Shown here: piece by piece, positions 20,982 through 31,588 of the stretch
How the letters are laid out: each line of letters starts with the position of its first letter
How positions within the stretch are numbered: the first letter of the stretch is position 1
Source of the DNA: Thelonectria olida
Taxonomy: Eukaryota > Ascomycota > Sordariomycetes > Hypocreales > Nectriaceae
NCBI GenBank assembly: GCA_020736575.1
Contig: JAGPYM010000029.1
Location: 372,001-436,000, forward strand
Direction of reading: 5' to 3'
DNA: 64,000 nucleotides
Position numbers and translations under genes: made by a program
The notes under the pieces: model-generated
Told to the model about the DNA's origin: nothing
Databases searched by the model: none
What the model saw: the letters and a program-made list of their open reading frames with translations, nothing else

Positions 20982-21675
20982 ATGCCCTCGACGATAGCGA
21001 CCAAAGGAGGCCATGATGGTCCATCCGCTGGAAATGGAAGCATCTCCATCCAGATCCAGGATACGCCTGCAGATGAGAATGTTTCCCTCTTGAACCAATC
21101 CAAACACGCCCAAGAGACGCCGAGTCATTACCGAGGAGTATTCAAGTATCAAATTCTTATCACCAATATCTCTGGCACACTTGTGTGGATTCTTTCCATA
21201 CCTATCTTGTCCTACCTTGACGCACAAAACAGTAAGAATAACCCAGTAACGAAGGTCGCGTTAGCAGCTCACAATCTTAGGCACCAACGATGCCGTGGAC
21301 AGATTTTTCCGCCGGTTTTATGGTCGCTTCCTGTATCCTTCTACTGCGGACCTGCTTCTTGTCATCAGCATCTACATTCCCAGTGCCGCGGTTTTTCTCT
21401 ATTCGCTATGGCCACACCCTCTATTTTTGATGGTTGTCTGGTTTACTTGCATGAAGGGTCTCGAGGTGTTTTTGTTCCGAGACGGTTCCGACGAATTCTG
21501 GAAAGGGCTGGTAAGAACCTTGATGACTGTGGCCTTTTTCCATCAGATATTGACGGCGCTCATGCGGTTTATGAGTGTCTGGACATGTTGTCGGCCTACT
21601 GAGTCTGAGCCCGAGCCTGAATCTGAGCTCCTTTCGCCGGCATTTACTCAACAGCGGCATAGTGATCAGTCATGA
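20982..21675 (+). CDS. Small membrane protein of unknown function, about four transmembrane helices
   Basis: The exons are 20982-21231 and 21281-21675, giving 214 aa. The 49-nt intron (GTAAGA...CTTAG) is regular and preserves frame. The N-terminal ~55 residues are polar. Hydrophobic segments follow around LVWILSIPILSYL, ADLLLVISIYIPSAAVFLY, LFLMVVWFTCMKGLEVFLF and LMTVAFFHQILTALMRF, suggesting four helices with short loops. The C-terminal tail is acidic and repetitive (ESEPEPESE). I do not recognise the family. Confidence 0.65.
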
Positions 21676-22042
21676 GCAGTAAGATTCGTACACACATTGG
21701 GAGAAGTTACACTTGTGTCACCAAATCTGAGAGTCCAGCTACCCCAAGTGATCAGATGCGATTTTGGAGACACTTCAAGCGTGTCCCGCAAACAGGTTAC
21801 CTTAAAGATGCGGAAGACCGTAAAGGTCGTTAGCTAACCTATATTTCATCATGTTCAAGTTAAGGCCATCCATAGTTAGTGCCTTGACCCGTAGTCTGAC
21901 GCGAGAGATTTCTTGTCTCTGAGCGGAGGAATCCGTTCATCGCATCATAGCCCATCCTCACAGGAGCATAGATATCTTCGTCAAAAGGCAAGCAAGAAAT
22001 AAGCACAAGAGCGCAAATAAAACAACAAACGAAATACTTCAT
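21676..22042. other. Convergent intergenic region
   Basis: This lies between the 3' ends of the membrane protein and kinase genes. A 60-codon minus-strand frame directly abuts the kinase stop but is untranslated 3' sequence as far as I can tell. Confidence 0.4.
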
Positions 22043-24450
22043 CTACCGTTCAAAAAATACAACCGCCCCAGCCCCCTTGCTCACTGCTAACTGTTGGCCG
22101 TCTGGTGAGAATGCAAGGTCACTAACTCCACGATCGACGATGTTTATTCTCTGCTTCTCGACCCAGACACCCTCATCATTCAGTTCGTGGATTGTAACGC
22201 TGGTATCGTGGCCCAAAGCGAATGTGCGACTAGTTGTCGAAAATTCAACACGAGCCCCCCAGAGGTCATAAAATTCTTCCTTAAATGAGAATCCACCTAC
22301 CTTATGCCATCTTCCCTCGACGCTCAGTGTCAAGATGCTCCAGTCCACAACAGTCCCTACCAAAAGCCATTGACCATCCGCCGAAAATTGCATAGTGAGG
22401 CCGGAAGACACGGAGAAACTCTTGACTTGGACTAGACGAAAGAAGCCATCATCGTTCCGTTTCCAGAAATAGTATGGCGTACTCACACCCTGCGTTTCTA
22501 CATACCACCGCCCATCTGGAGACCAATATATCTTATGAACCGGGTATTCGATCTTACGTTGCTCCAAAAGTTCATAAAAACCTATGGAATTGGCCTTCCA
22601 GATAGACTTTTTGCGTTGAGAGATCGTCATGAACCACTGGGTGTCTTGAGAAATGGCAGATGCATCCGCACTCTCCAGCTTGGGAATATTGTCATCGCGC
22701 AGCATTTGATGAAACCGGCCGTGTATGTCAACCCCCCAGGTGGTGAGCTCGCCCCATTTGGAAAGCAGTAGAAGCCGCTTGCTATCGGGTGTGAACACCA
22801 CAAATCGGCATTCATACGATCCTTGCAGAACGGGCTGGCTAGGTTCTAAGCAGCCTTCCTTCGGACGCCAGAGAATAGCTCCTTGGGCGGAATTCACGGC
22901 GACAAAATGTTCTCCGCTTGGTGAAAAGGCCACCGAATAGTATGCAAAACCGCTGTCAAGCGGTTTGCCCTCTTTAAATTGATTGAAACGGGATGTCGCT
23001 TTGGAAGCCAAGCCCCTTGTGAGTGTCTGTGTTGGATCGATTGCTGTCTTGAGTGATCCGTCCACCGTTCGACTAGATCTGGATGAACTAATCGTCCTGC
23101 CTTCCGAAGACACCAAGGCTGCAGCAGGTGTCGGGCTAAACTGTAGTCAGCTACTTGACTCTCTGTGTTGATACAAGACTACATACCTCGTAGAGGCCGC
23201 GTAGTGAGAAGCGCCAGGAATAACATGAGTGTCCATAATCGTTGACCATTGCCCCGAAACCTCCGTAATATCTTGGGCACTGAGCTCCGGTGCTTCAGAG
23301 GCGGCTCTGGGTGAAGGGCTCGTGATTAGGGACGCAGGGTCAGCTGGCGATGCGCCCACCCACGAGCTTGTCAAGGCTTGCTTGGCACTTGGCCGCTGGC
23401 GAGGAGAGGCACTCATCGCAGAAGTAATGAACTTTGCACAATCGGCGCTCAGAAAATCATTAGCGGGAAAAGGGCTACTGACAACGACATAGCGATAGAG
23501 GTCGGCAGGGGTTGAAAATGGCAGCCGTCCGGTCGCGATGCGAAACGCGATGGCGCCAACGGACCAAATGTCGACTGCGAGGGTGTAGGCCGGATCCCCT
23601 GCGATCTCCAAGTCGGCCGGCGTAAAGATACCACGAACTTCAGGTGCGAGATATGGCTCTGTGCCGATTTGCGTCCGCAGCAATGTCGAGTCGATCTGTT
23701 TAGTTGCACCAAAGTCGGAAATCTTAACCCACCAGTTGGGTCCCTTGAATTGTACGAGAATGTTCTAAATAAGCATCTACCATTAGATGGGTTCGGCATT
23801 AAGGTGAGCATGTTGGACAACCTACGCTCGGCTTCATATCGCGATGGGCAAAGTTGCTTCCATGCATAAATACAAGTCCCTGTAGAATTTGCTGGACAAT
23901 TCTTCGAGTTTCAACCTCTGCGAGCGGGTTGCCAAGATATGCCTCTAAATCACCCAGCGGAAGGTATTCCATGGTAATAAAGACTGAATCCTCAGTCTCA
24001 TACCAGCCGAACGATCGGACAAAGCAATCCCGGTACTATAGATACAACAGTATAAGTACATGTAGTCGTCTACAAGCAGGGCGGGCAACATATGTGGTGC
24101 TTATTAACTTATTAACATACCTGCTTATGCGAGAATTTGACAATGGCCAATAGCTCTCGGGACAAAAGTCGAGTGCTTACTGCAGACGATCCGAATCTAG
24201 TTCGTATTCTGTTAACAGCTCTAGCCATACCGTCACGGGGACCCGAGGTACAGTTTTGCAACCAGACGACACCAAATGCACCGCTGCCTAACTCTCTAGT
24301 GGCCTCCCATTTCTCCTCGATAGGCTTCCGCCACAATCCGGTTGCAGGATTGGAGACATAGTGGGTGTGGGTGGTGTAGTTCTCAGTGATGGTGGTATTA
24401 CTTAGCTTCCAGTCGCGAACCAGATCGGATATGATTATGGCATCGTCCAT
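22043..24450 (-). CDS. Protein kinase fused to a WD40-like beta-propeller; VAIK lysine replaced by Asn
   Basis: Exons 24450-24121, 24035-23826, 23764-23186 and 23140-22043 join in frame with standard introns, giving 738 aa. The kinase domain spans about residues 50-310. It has a Gly loop ELGSGAFGVVW (53-63), AVNRI at 78-82 where AVKRI is expected, SRELLAIVKFSH (C-helix), FAHRDMKPSN (catalytic Asp 176), KISDFG (Asp 197), YLAPEV and DIWSVGAIAF. A Ser/Pro/Ala linker leads to at least five propeller-like repeats from about residue 415, with FSPSGEHFVAV, FTPDSKRLLLLS, WSPDGRWYVE, FSADGQWLLVG and FSPDGQQLAVS. The ATP-anchoring Lys is Asn 80 (codon AAC), so activity is doubtful or supplied another way. 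Likely a cytosolic signalling or scaffold protein. Confidence 0.85.
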
Positions 24451-25544
24451 CGGGACGAGACTCAGGAGGGTGCGTGTGCGTCGGAATGGTCAGGTTGAGC
24501 ATGCAGTGGAAGAAGGGGGGCCAGCTTCAGGATGCGGGGATTTATCTACTGTGCGCACGTGACAGGAAAGAAGGAGCAGGCTGAGATTGGCCAACCAATA
24601 ACTAACTGATTGGTCCCTATTGGTACTCCGTATAGATGGTGGTGGCGCTTCTGCAAGAAGTTTCGTGGCGTTTCTAGCGTGGAGGACGAGAGCCGATTTC
24701 TATGCGAAGAGTATACACACAACCATCACCTGATCCGTGCTATGGAGTTGGATCTAGAAATGACGATTCATAGCGTCGTTAGAAGAAACGCAAATGTTTT
24801 CGTACGGTTGATGGATAAATGGTGGCTGTCGGCTTGTTGGGCTCTCCATAGCAATGCTCTTGGTTGATAATTGCGGCCTCTATTTTTAACAACCCCCAGA
24901 GTATGCAAGTGATTGACCGCTTCTCATCTTCCATAGCACAGTGATTGGTACGCGACCTCGTTACTCCTTCGAACACACCCGCTTGAAACCCAGGTTTGTA
25001 CATGTAAGCGAGTACGCGGAGCTAAGGCAGCCATATCTCAGGTCGAATTGTGGCCACAGTGAGGAGGATCCGGTGGGAAAGATTCTAGCCATAGGTGAAC
25101 CTAATATCATATTCTGCTATTTTCACCCCGGTGGGGACATACAGTCATGAATGTGTTTTCGTTTTTTATATTTTATGGCTCTGAGGCGAGATTGGTGACG
25201 AGTACTGCTGATATGAGATGCAATCGAAAGGCCGGGGCGACTTAGAGTTAATCCTCCCGATTTCGTTGAACGAGCATCCGCCCCCACAGAACATCATACA
25301 TTCAGTCGCACACTACCCTAAATCAAATATAATTACCATCATGGGCACGCCAGCTGATTCTCTTCGGATCACAATCTCCAAGGTCAGAGGCAAGACCAAG
25401 TGCAGAGCTGGAGGGAGACAGTGCTATAGAAGATCACTCAGTTTGGTGTGTAGCTTATTAAACTTTGGGGAGGATATCATCACTCAACAACGAGAACAGT
25501 GCAAACTTATTCTCGGAGGCATTGACCTGCCGTACAAGAGCTAC
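24451..25544. other. Intergenic, no supported gene
   Basis: This holds the 5' flank of the kinase gene and the 3' flank of the GH3 gene. Short frames at 24610-24867 and 25218-25553 show no domain. Confidence 0.45.
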
Positions 25545-27977
25545 CTAGGTTAAGATCGACCTTGAAATCTGGGCTACGAGATCTCGTGAACTAAAGCCAA
25601 CGAAGAATGTAAACTCTCCCTTTGGAACAACCCATTGCTGCTTGCTTACATCCCAGTAACTCAGGTCCCTTCTTGTCAATTCAAAAGGCACCTTTGTCGT
25701 CTTGCCAGGTGCAAGAGTAACCTTCTCGAAACCACGCAAGACCTTTAAAGGCGTGTTCTTTGGGGTAGTAGCCTTGGGAAAAGAAACATACAGCTGCGGT
25801 ACAGTTGCGCCAGTCCTTTTGCCTGTGTTGGTGACCGTGACTGTCACTGTGGCCACCGAAGTCCACAAGTCACGTTTTCCGCCTGGGGCAATTCCCTTGG
25901 AAGGATCAGCTTGAGCAGTCAAGCCTTTCGCAACTTGAAGTTGCAAGCTTCGGCCCATTTGAAAGCTGGTATAGCTCAAGCCAAATCCAAACTCATACAG
26001 AGGCTCGATTTCAGCGGCGTCGAAGTGGCGGTAGTCGATCAACAACCCCTCCGAGAAGTCCACTTGCGGGTCGACGGACTCAGGTTGCGAGATTGGTGGG
26101 CCATAGTCGCTCAGCTGTTTGGGAATCGTGTACGGCAATCGTCCGGATGGCTCGACAGTTCCCCACAACACGTCCGCAATGGCATTTCCCGTTTCTTCAC
26201 CTGGATAATGAGCCGCGAGAATGGCAGTGACGTTTTCGTTGCCGGCCCATGGCATCAGAACCACACCAGGACCATGAGTGATAACGACAGTGTTGGGGCA
26301 GATGGCCGCTGTCTGCTCCACCACTCTCGTAGAGTTCCACTGCAGCTCGAGGGATGGGCGGTCAAAACCTTCTCTTGCGTAGGCTTTGAGAAAGACCAAG
26401 CAGACATCTGGAAGGGGGTAAATGTAGTTGAAGACGCCGTCGGCTAAAACTTCGTTGCTGACGATGGCCTGCACACGCCCACCTTGACTCTGGGATCGTG
26501 CTCGAATGGCGTCCAGTGGACTAACCAGGTTGGTGTGTCTGGCGCTTCCAGAACCGCCCCCAATATCGAGCGTTCCGGTCTCAAAGCCTTCTTCGGACTC
26601 GCCAAAATATACCGAGCCAACTTCGGGCAAAGGTGCGCCGTTTCCAAAAACTCCAATACTCACTTTGGATTTAAGTGGAAGTGTGCCCTCTATATTCTTG
26701 AGAAGAACTGTTCCCGCCGCACCAATCTTTCGGATCAACTTGGCATGGTTTCCTCGCACGTCTCGCGCTTCCACTTGCGGGACGGCTTGAGCGTATGGGG
26801 AGAGATATCCTACTCCGAAGTGCAGTAAAATAGATCGAGAAGACGGGTCGATGCTCGGAAATCCTTTGTCTTGTCCCAGAAGATAGTATGGGGTCAGAAC
26901 TCTGTCAACCATTTCGTCGATGCGCTTCTCTGACACCTTGCCTTGTTTTACGGCATCAAGGAGCTCATCTCCGAAATATGAATCTCCGTATAACTCGCTA
27001 ACTGGCCCAGGCATCTCCATGTCAAGACCTCCCAAGGCGGAGGTGTTAGTTGAATGCGTCGCGTGCCAATCAGATACCACATATCCTTGAAAACCCAGCT
27101 CTTCCTTCAAAACCTTGTTGAGAAGCCTGTCGTTCTCGCAGGCATAGGTTCCGTTGACACGATTATACGAGCACATGATGCTTGCCGTCCCAGCCTTTAT
27201 AGCGTTGGCGAAAGGCCAGGCGTAGAGCTCGTGTAAGGTACGATCGTCAATGTTCGAAGAAACGGCCTCGACAATGCTGCCATCATCGTTCTCAGTTCTT
27301 GTGCGTTGGGTTTCCTGCTCGTTGCCGACAAAGTGCTTTGAACAAGCTTGCACGCCTGTAGACTGAACTCCAGAAACGGATTCGTACATTGCAATGCCGG
27401 ATAGATATGGATCAGGGCCAAAGGCTTCCCAATTACGGCCGCCAAGAGCATTTCGCCCCAGGGGCCCAGATACCGGTCTATTTATTCGTTAGTCGGGAAG
27501 AACTGCGCAGGAATGAAACCAACCCAAGATAGATGTGAGCGCCTTTTTCTCGGAACTCATTGCCAAGTGCCACTCCCCTTTGATATATCAGGGTTTTGTC
27601 CCATGTAGCCGCGGTGGTCAACCCAGCTGGGAAGACACTGATCTTGTCCGCCTTGGTATGACCCGCAGGGCCGTCAGAGAGGCATAATCCTGTGAAGTCT
27701 ATGCTTTCCACGCCACCAATGAAACCAGCACATTGAACATTGGGGTCCCGGTAGCCTCCAGTGACAATGCCAAGCTTTTCCTTCAGCGTCAACTTGGACC
27801 TGACAGCACGGGCTTTCGACGAGGCTTCTTCCCAAGCTATCGAAGAAGTTAGATGGTGAATCAGGTCGAGACTTCAGAGTACATACAGCGCGGAAGCTTT
27901 GGGTCCAGAGGACTGGCAAATGAACTGTTCATCAACGCTATGGCTACTAGCCAAAGAGTACCGTGAAGGATTTTCAT
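25545..27977 (-). CDS. Secreted glycoside hydrolase family 3 beta-glucosidase
   Basis: Three exons (27977-27887, 27836-27524, 27477-25545) with 50- and 46-nt introns give 778 aa. A signal peptide (MKILHGTLWLVAIALMNSSFA) precedes the GH3 N-domain: LTLKEKLGIVTGG, GLCLSDGPAGH, FPAGLTTAATWD, AHIYLGPVSGPLGR, then KHFVGNEQE and MCSYNRVNG. The nucleophile region is GYVVSDWHATHS (Asp about 271). The second domain has GTVLLKN and AHYPGEETGNAIADVLWG. The C-terminal fibronectin-III-like domain holds TVTVTNTGKRTGATVPQLYVSFP and LRGFEKVTLAPGKT. Role: release of terminal beta-linked glucose from cello-oligosaccharides or related glucosides outside the cell. The gene is intact and normal in length for the family. 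Confidence 0.93.
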
Positions 27978-29832
27978 TGTAATAAAAGTTGGTGGCTTGA
28001 AAAAGTGGGCGGTATTGGTTATTGGGCTGAAGATTGACGCATTGCCTGTCGAACAGAACAGAATACATGGGCAAAGCGCAGCTTTTATACCACGAGCAAG
28101 CTTTGTTAAGCCACAGATTGAGGTTATTGGTGACTGGAAGTGGTCCTAGTAGGGCCGATTGCCAAGTTGACCCTGAATACGATGGGTAACTGGAAATACC
28201 TAGCCGCAAGGGTAATACGCGTAACTGGTGGCTCCTCAATAATACGAGGGGCGACCTCTCGACAAGCCGACGAGCAAAGAAAGAGTAATAGGGGAACGGT
28301 GAGAAAAGTTTGCACAATTGAAGTACGTACAGGCCCATCAGCTTTGCTAAACATCTCAATAAAAACAGCCAACCAATTCGGCATATATATGTTGCCTCAC
28401 GATGAGGCGAATGTCTCGCATTACGTATAGTAATACGACCGGGGGAGTGTTCATCTACGGTGCTGGTACCACGTAATCAACCAGGCCCCTTACCTAGTCT
28501 ACGCTTTGCATTTTGGCAATAAGCTGCATGTACTGTAGTAGAGTCTACGGTGTTTTCCCCAGAGTCTCGATATGTGCGAGAATTACAGTTCGGAAGCCGC
28601 CCACAATCGTTCGAGCCGAAGCACGATTACATCCACAGTAGGAACGTCGCCCACAGGTCAGTGGGCGGCGTTACATACATAGCTTTAAAGTATCCCCAAA
28701 TAAAAGTCGAAGCGACCTTGATTGTATTAGTACTGCGCCGCGCTTTCTTGGCCTAATTGGTCGTTTACGGTAGATTTATCCGGTCTTCTTTAACGTTTTG
28801 GTTCATTACCGTCACACCTTGCGACCGATCGTCCAGCTCAACAAGTATTTTTTTCTGCCTACTGGGACAAGGGTAAAAGGCTAAAGAGACGGGATGAAGT
28901 AGCTTCCAGAATATCCAATAAAGGTGTCGGGCCGATTGAGATACATTGAACAACTCATATGCAGGAGGTGAGCTATCAGAGGGTTCAAAGAGGTATAGCA
29001 CACTCAAGCTGCTTGGCAAGTTGACGTAGAGAGTGAGGCACCTAGTTAGTGCGGGAACTTCTATCATCAGTAAACGTCTTAACCAGGTGGTGAGTCATCC
29101 TAACAATGGCGAGGAGATCCCGTGAGGAATTACAATGGGGGTGAGGTTTTTTCCCTTCCCTTCCCTTCCCTTACCTAGCCACAGTGACGGTGAAACTGTT
29201 CCGGACAAGAAATTGTTCATCAAGGGGTAATTCTGAGTTCCATTGTTCCCAGGCCGACTTAGGTTTCGATATTTTAACCAACGGGGACACTTAGAACTCG
29301 AGCATCGAATGTAAACGAGTTTGTCCTGAACTTTATGAGCGTGGGGATGGTTGTTTGTGCAGGATTGTGTCTGAGGTTTTGGTTCACACAACAAGTTCTA
29401 GACCGAATTAGCCTTTCATATGTCTTTTACGGGAGCAAGGCTGGGTCATTATCTCAAGTTATTTTCATATTAACTATCTCGACGTGAATTCAAGGTCGCA
29501 TTCACCATAAATAAGCATCACCCTACCAACCCAAGCGGTTCCTCCAAATCTACCAGGTTCAGTATCGGGTTAGCCTTTACCTCACGAGAGCCAGCGCAAT
29601 CACCCTCGTATATCTGCTAACGAGGACCAGGATTTCTCGCTTCTCGTCACTTCCGCTTTGCCTATAGACGACTTTCGTTCTGCCCAGCCTAAAGATGAGA
29701 CATAGACGTAACGTCCCACTATAGGGTTATTCGCACGCGGTGATGGAACCTACATTGTCACTCACGATAGGGCGACGAATAGGTTGTAAGAAGCATTGAT
29801 CAGTGCCATAGCCTGTAAGCGCTGCGTCCTTG
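27978..29832. other. Long intergenic region, GH3 promoter and a short microsatellite
   Basis: This is the upstream flank of the GH3 gene, then ~1.3 kb without a recognisable gene. A short (TTCCC)n run lies at about 29150-29172. Minus-strand frames at 28765-29394 have no domain. No RNA gene was recognised. Confidence 0.45.
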
Positions 29833-31262
29833 TTAAGGGTAGTCTGTGGCGGCAACTCGGTTTACGTTTCCTGGTATCATAATTGGTAAAGGATTGTTCC
29901 ACCTTGAGAACTTTCTTCCCTCCCACATGTCTTCAACTGGCAAGATGTCAGCTGAGAGCCGTTCCGCCATTATCTCGTTCTCACGCCAGACCCTGTACTG
30001 TAATTAGTGGCTAAACACGAGCAAACACGGAATAGGGTGACTAAACGGACCGTAAAAGGTTTCCTCCAACGAGCTTTCTTATCTGCTCGTCCGACGCATC
30101 ACGCTTCATCACAGCCTGCACAAGCTTCGGATAGTCTGCGACCGAGTTGATGCCATTAGCCAAGGTGACAGTTCCGTCAAAGTCACCGCCGATGCCGACA
30201 TGATCCCATCCTGCCACTTCAACTACATGCATGATATGATCCACGACCGTCTCGATGTTTGCCTCATCTGGGTTTTGCGCGTTCAGAAAGCGCTTGACAA
30301 ACATCACCATAAGAACACCTCCGTTCTCTTTCAGTCGGGAGATGACGTCGTCGGGGGCGTTTCGATAGTTGGCGGCGAGCTCGTAACACGTGCTGTGGCT
30401 AAAAATCACCGGCGAAGCTGTCACGTCCAAAACCTGTCGCATGGTTTGATGAGAAGAGTGTGAGAGGTCGACCATCATCCCGAGCCGATTCATTTCGCGG
30501 ATACCCGCAGCTCCAAACTCGGTCAACCCGGCGTCCACGCCTCCCTCGGTGACCGTGGACGCAGCTGTTGCATACGGATTGTCGCAATTATGCGTTACGG
30601 TGATGTATCTCACGCCGAGGTTAAATAGCTGCCGGATTGCCGCTATGGATGATCCAGTTTGATGTAAGCCCTCTGCTCCGAGCATGGAAGCGACTCGCCC
30701 CGATTTAAACGATGAAGCTGCACATGTCGAGGTCTCGCAATATTGGAATTCATCGATTTCGGCGATGAATCGTCGTGCTATGTCGACTTGCTCCAAGGTG
30801 TCTCGGACACTGTGGGTTGGATCATCGAGACCTTTCGTGTCGGGACATTCAACAAACACAGACCAAAATTGCCCCCCGACTCGGCCCTCCTTCATCCTTT
30901 TCAAGTCTGTGTGACCAGCAAGGCCTGTTCGCTTGATTAGAATATGCGTCCCATCCGACTCTTTAGGCTTCCGGGGCATAGTTACCATCGCGAAATGTAA
31001 AGGTACCATTACCATATATCTTGTTTTGAAGCTCAATGCGGAGCAAATATGGCAAATCATTGTGTCCATCGATGAGAGGCGACGTGCTAAGAAGTCTTTC
31101 CGTTCTCAGAGAGTAATTTGTTGGGTCCGTAGCTTGCGGCGCGATATTCAGATAATAGCCCGCAAACCCCAAGCCTATGCTGAGGACACCAGCAACCATT
31201 GAGAAGGTGAACTGGCTCCATGCCTTGTTCATGGGTGCATGCTTGGCCTTGTTAGAAGCCAT
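29833..31262 (-). CDS. Membrane dipeptidase (peptidase M19, renal dipeptidase family)
   Basis: Exons 31262-30986, 30906-30051 and 29992-29833 give 430 aa. Residues 18-41 form one hydrophobic segment, so the enzyme is probably a signal-anchored membrane or surface protein. M19 metal ligands are visible: DGHNDLPY (His67, Asp69), GAEG, THNCDN and DLSHSS, plus the conserved GIGGDFDG. The last exon is easily missed: it follows a 58-nt intron with an unusual GTCCGT donor and a CACTAATTACAG branch/acceptor region. It restores the family ending GGNLLRVWRENE followed by ERLSADILPVEDMWEGRK. Without it the protein would stop abruptly at GGNLLRSV. The family hydrolyses dipeptides such as Cys-Gly and others. 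It shares a divergent promoter with the Zn2Cys6 gene. Confidence 0.9.
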
Positions 31263-31377
31263 TTTGATGTCCTTTGTCTTTGGAATTGCTCTTTGATCTT
31301 CTTCGAAAAGTCAAACCAAAACAGTACCTATGAATTCGCAAGTCAACTGCATGGTGCTGTTTCCCTACCCTGCACTC

Positions 31378-31397
31378 ATCGGCATCCCAATGCCGAT
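31378..31397. promoter_or_regulatory. Candidate Zn2Cys6 site: CGG-N10-CCG inside a perfect 8-bp-arm palindrome
   Basis: ATCGGCATCCCAATGCCGAT has 8-bp arms around CCCA. The CGG and CCG triplets are 10 bp apart, a spacing known for the Zn2Cys6 activator Put3 of yeast. It lies between the divergent dipeptidase and regulator starts. Confidence 0.55.
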
Positions 31398-31473
31398 GTT
31401 GGGTTTGGGTTATGTAACAAGCTTATCTCTTATCTTATCATGCTGTCATATTGGCCAATCAACGCCAAGCCAT

Positions 31474-31489
31474 CGGCTGACTATCACCG
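31474..31489. promoter_or_regulatory. Second CGG-N10-CCG dyad
   Basis: CGGCTGACTATCACCG, the same 10-bp spacing, 77 bp after the palindrome in the same divergent promoter. Confidence 0.45.
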
Positions 31490-31588
31490 GTCTTGGCCCG
31501 GGAATTATCTTGCAGTCGTTAGTAGTCGATTGTTATCATCCGGCCCCCTCATGCCGACTTCACTTTGTCCTTGTTGTCGTCTGCCAAT

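Larger units (their letters stand above)
31263..31588. other. Divergent promoter of the dipeptidase and the cluster regulator
   Basis: These 326 bp serve both genes and carry two CGG-N10-CCG dyads, listed separately. Confidence 0.6.

Noticed and set aside
31378..31397. Palindrome as a UaY-type purine-utilisation site
   Set aside because: UaY-like sites have CGG/CCG spaced by 6 bp; here the spacing is 10.
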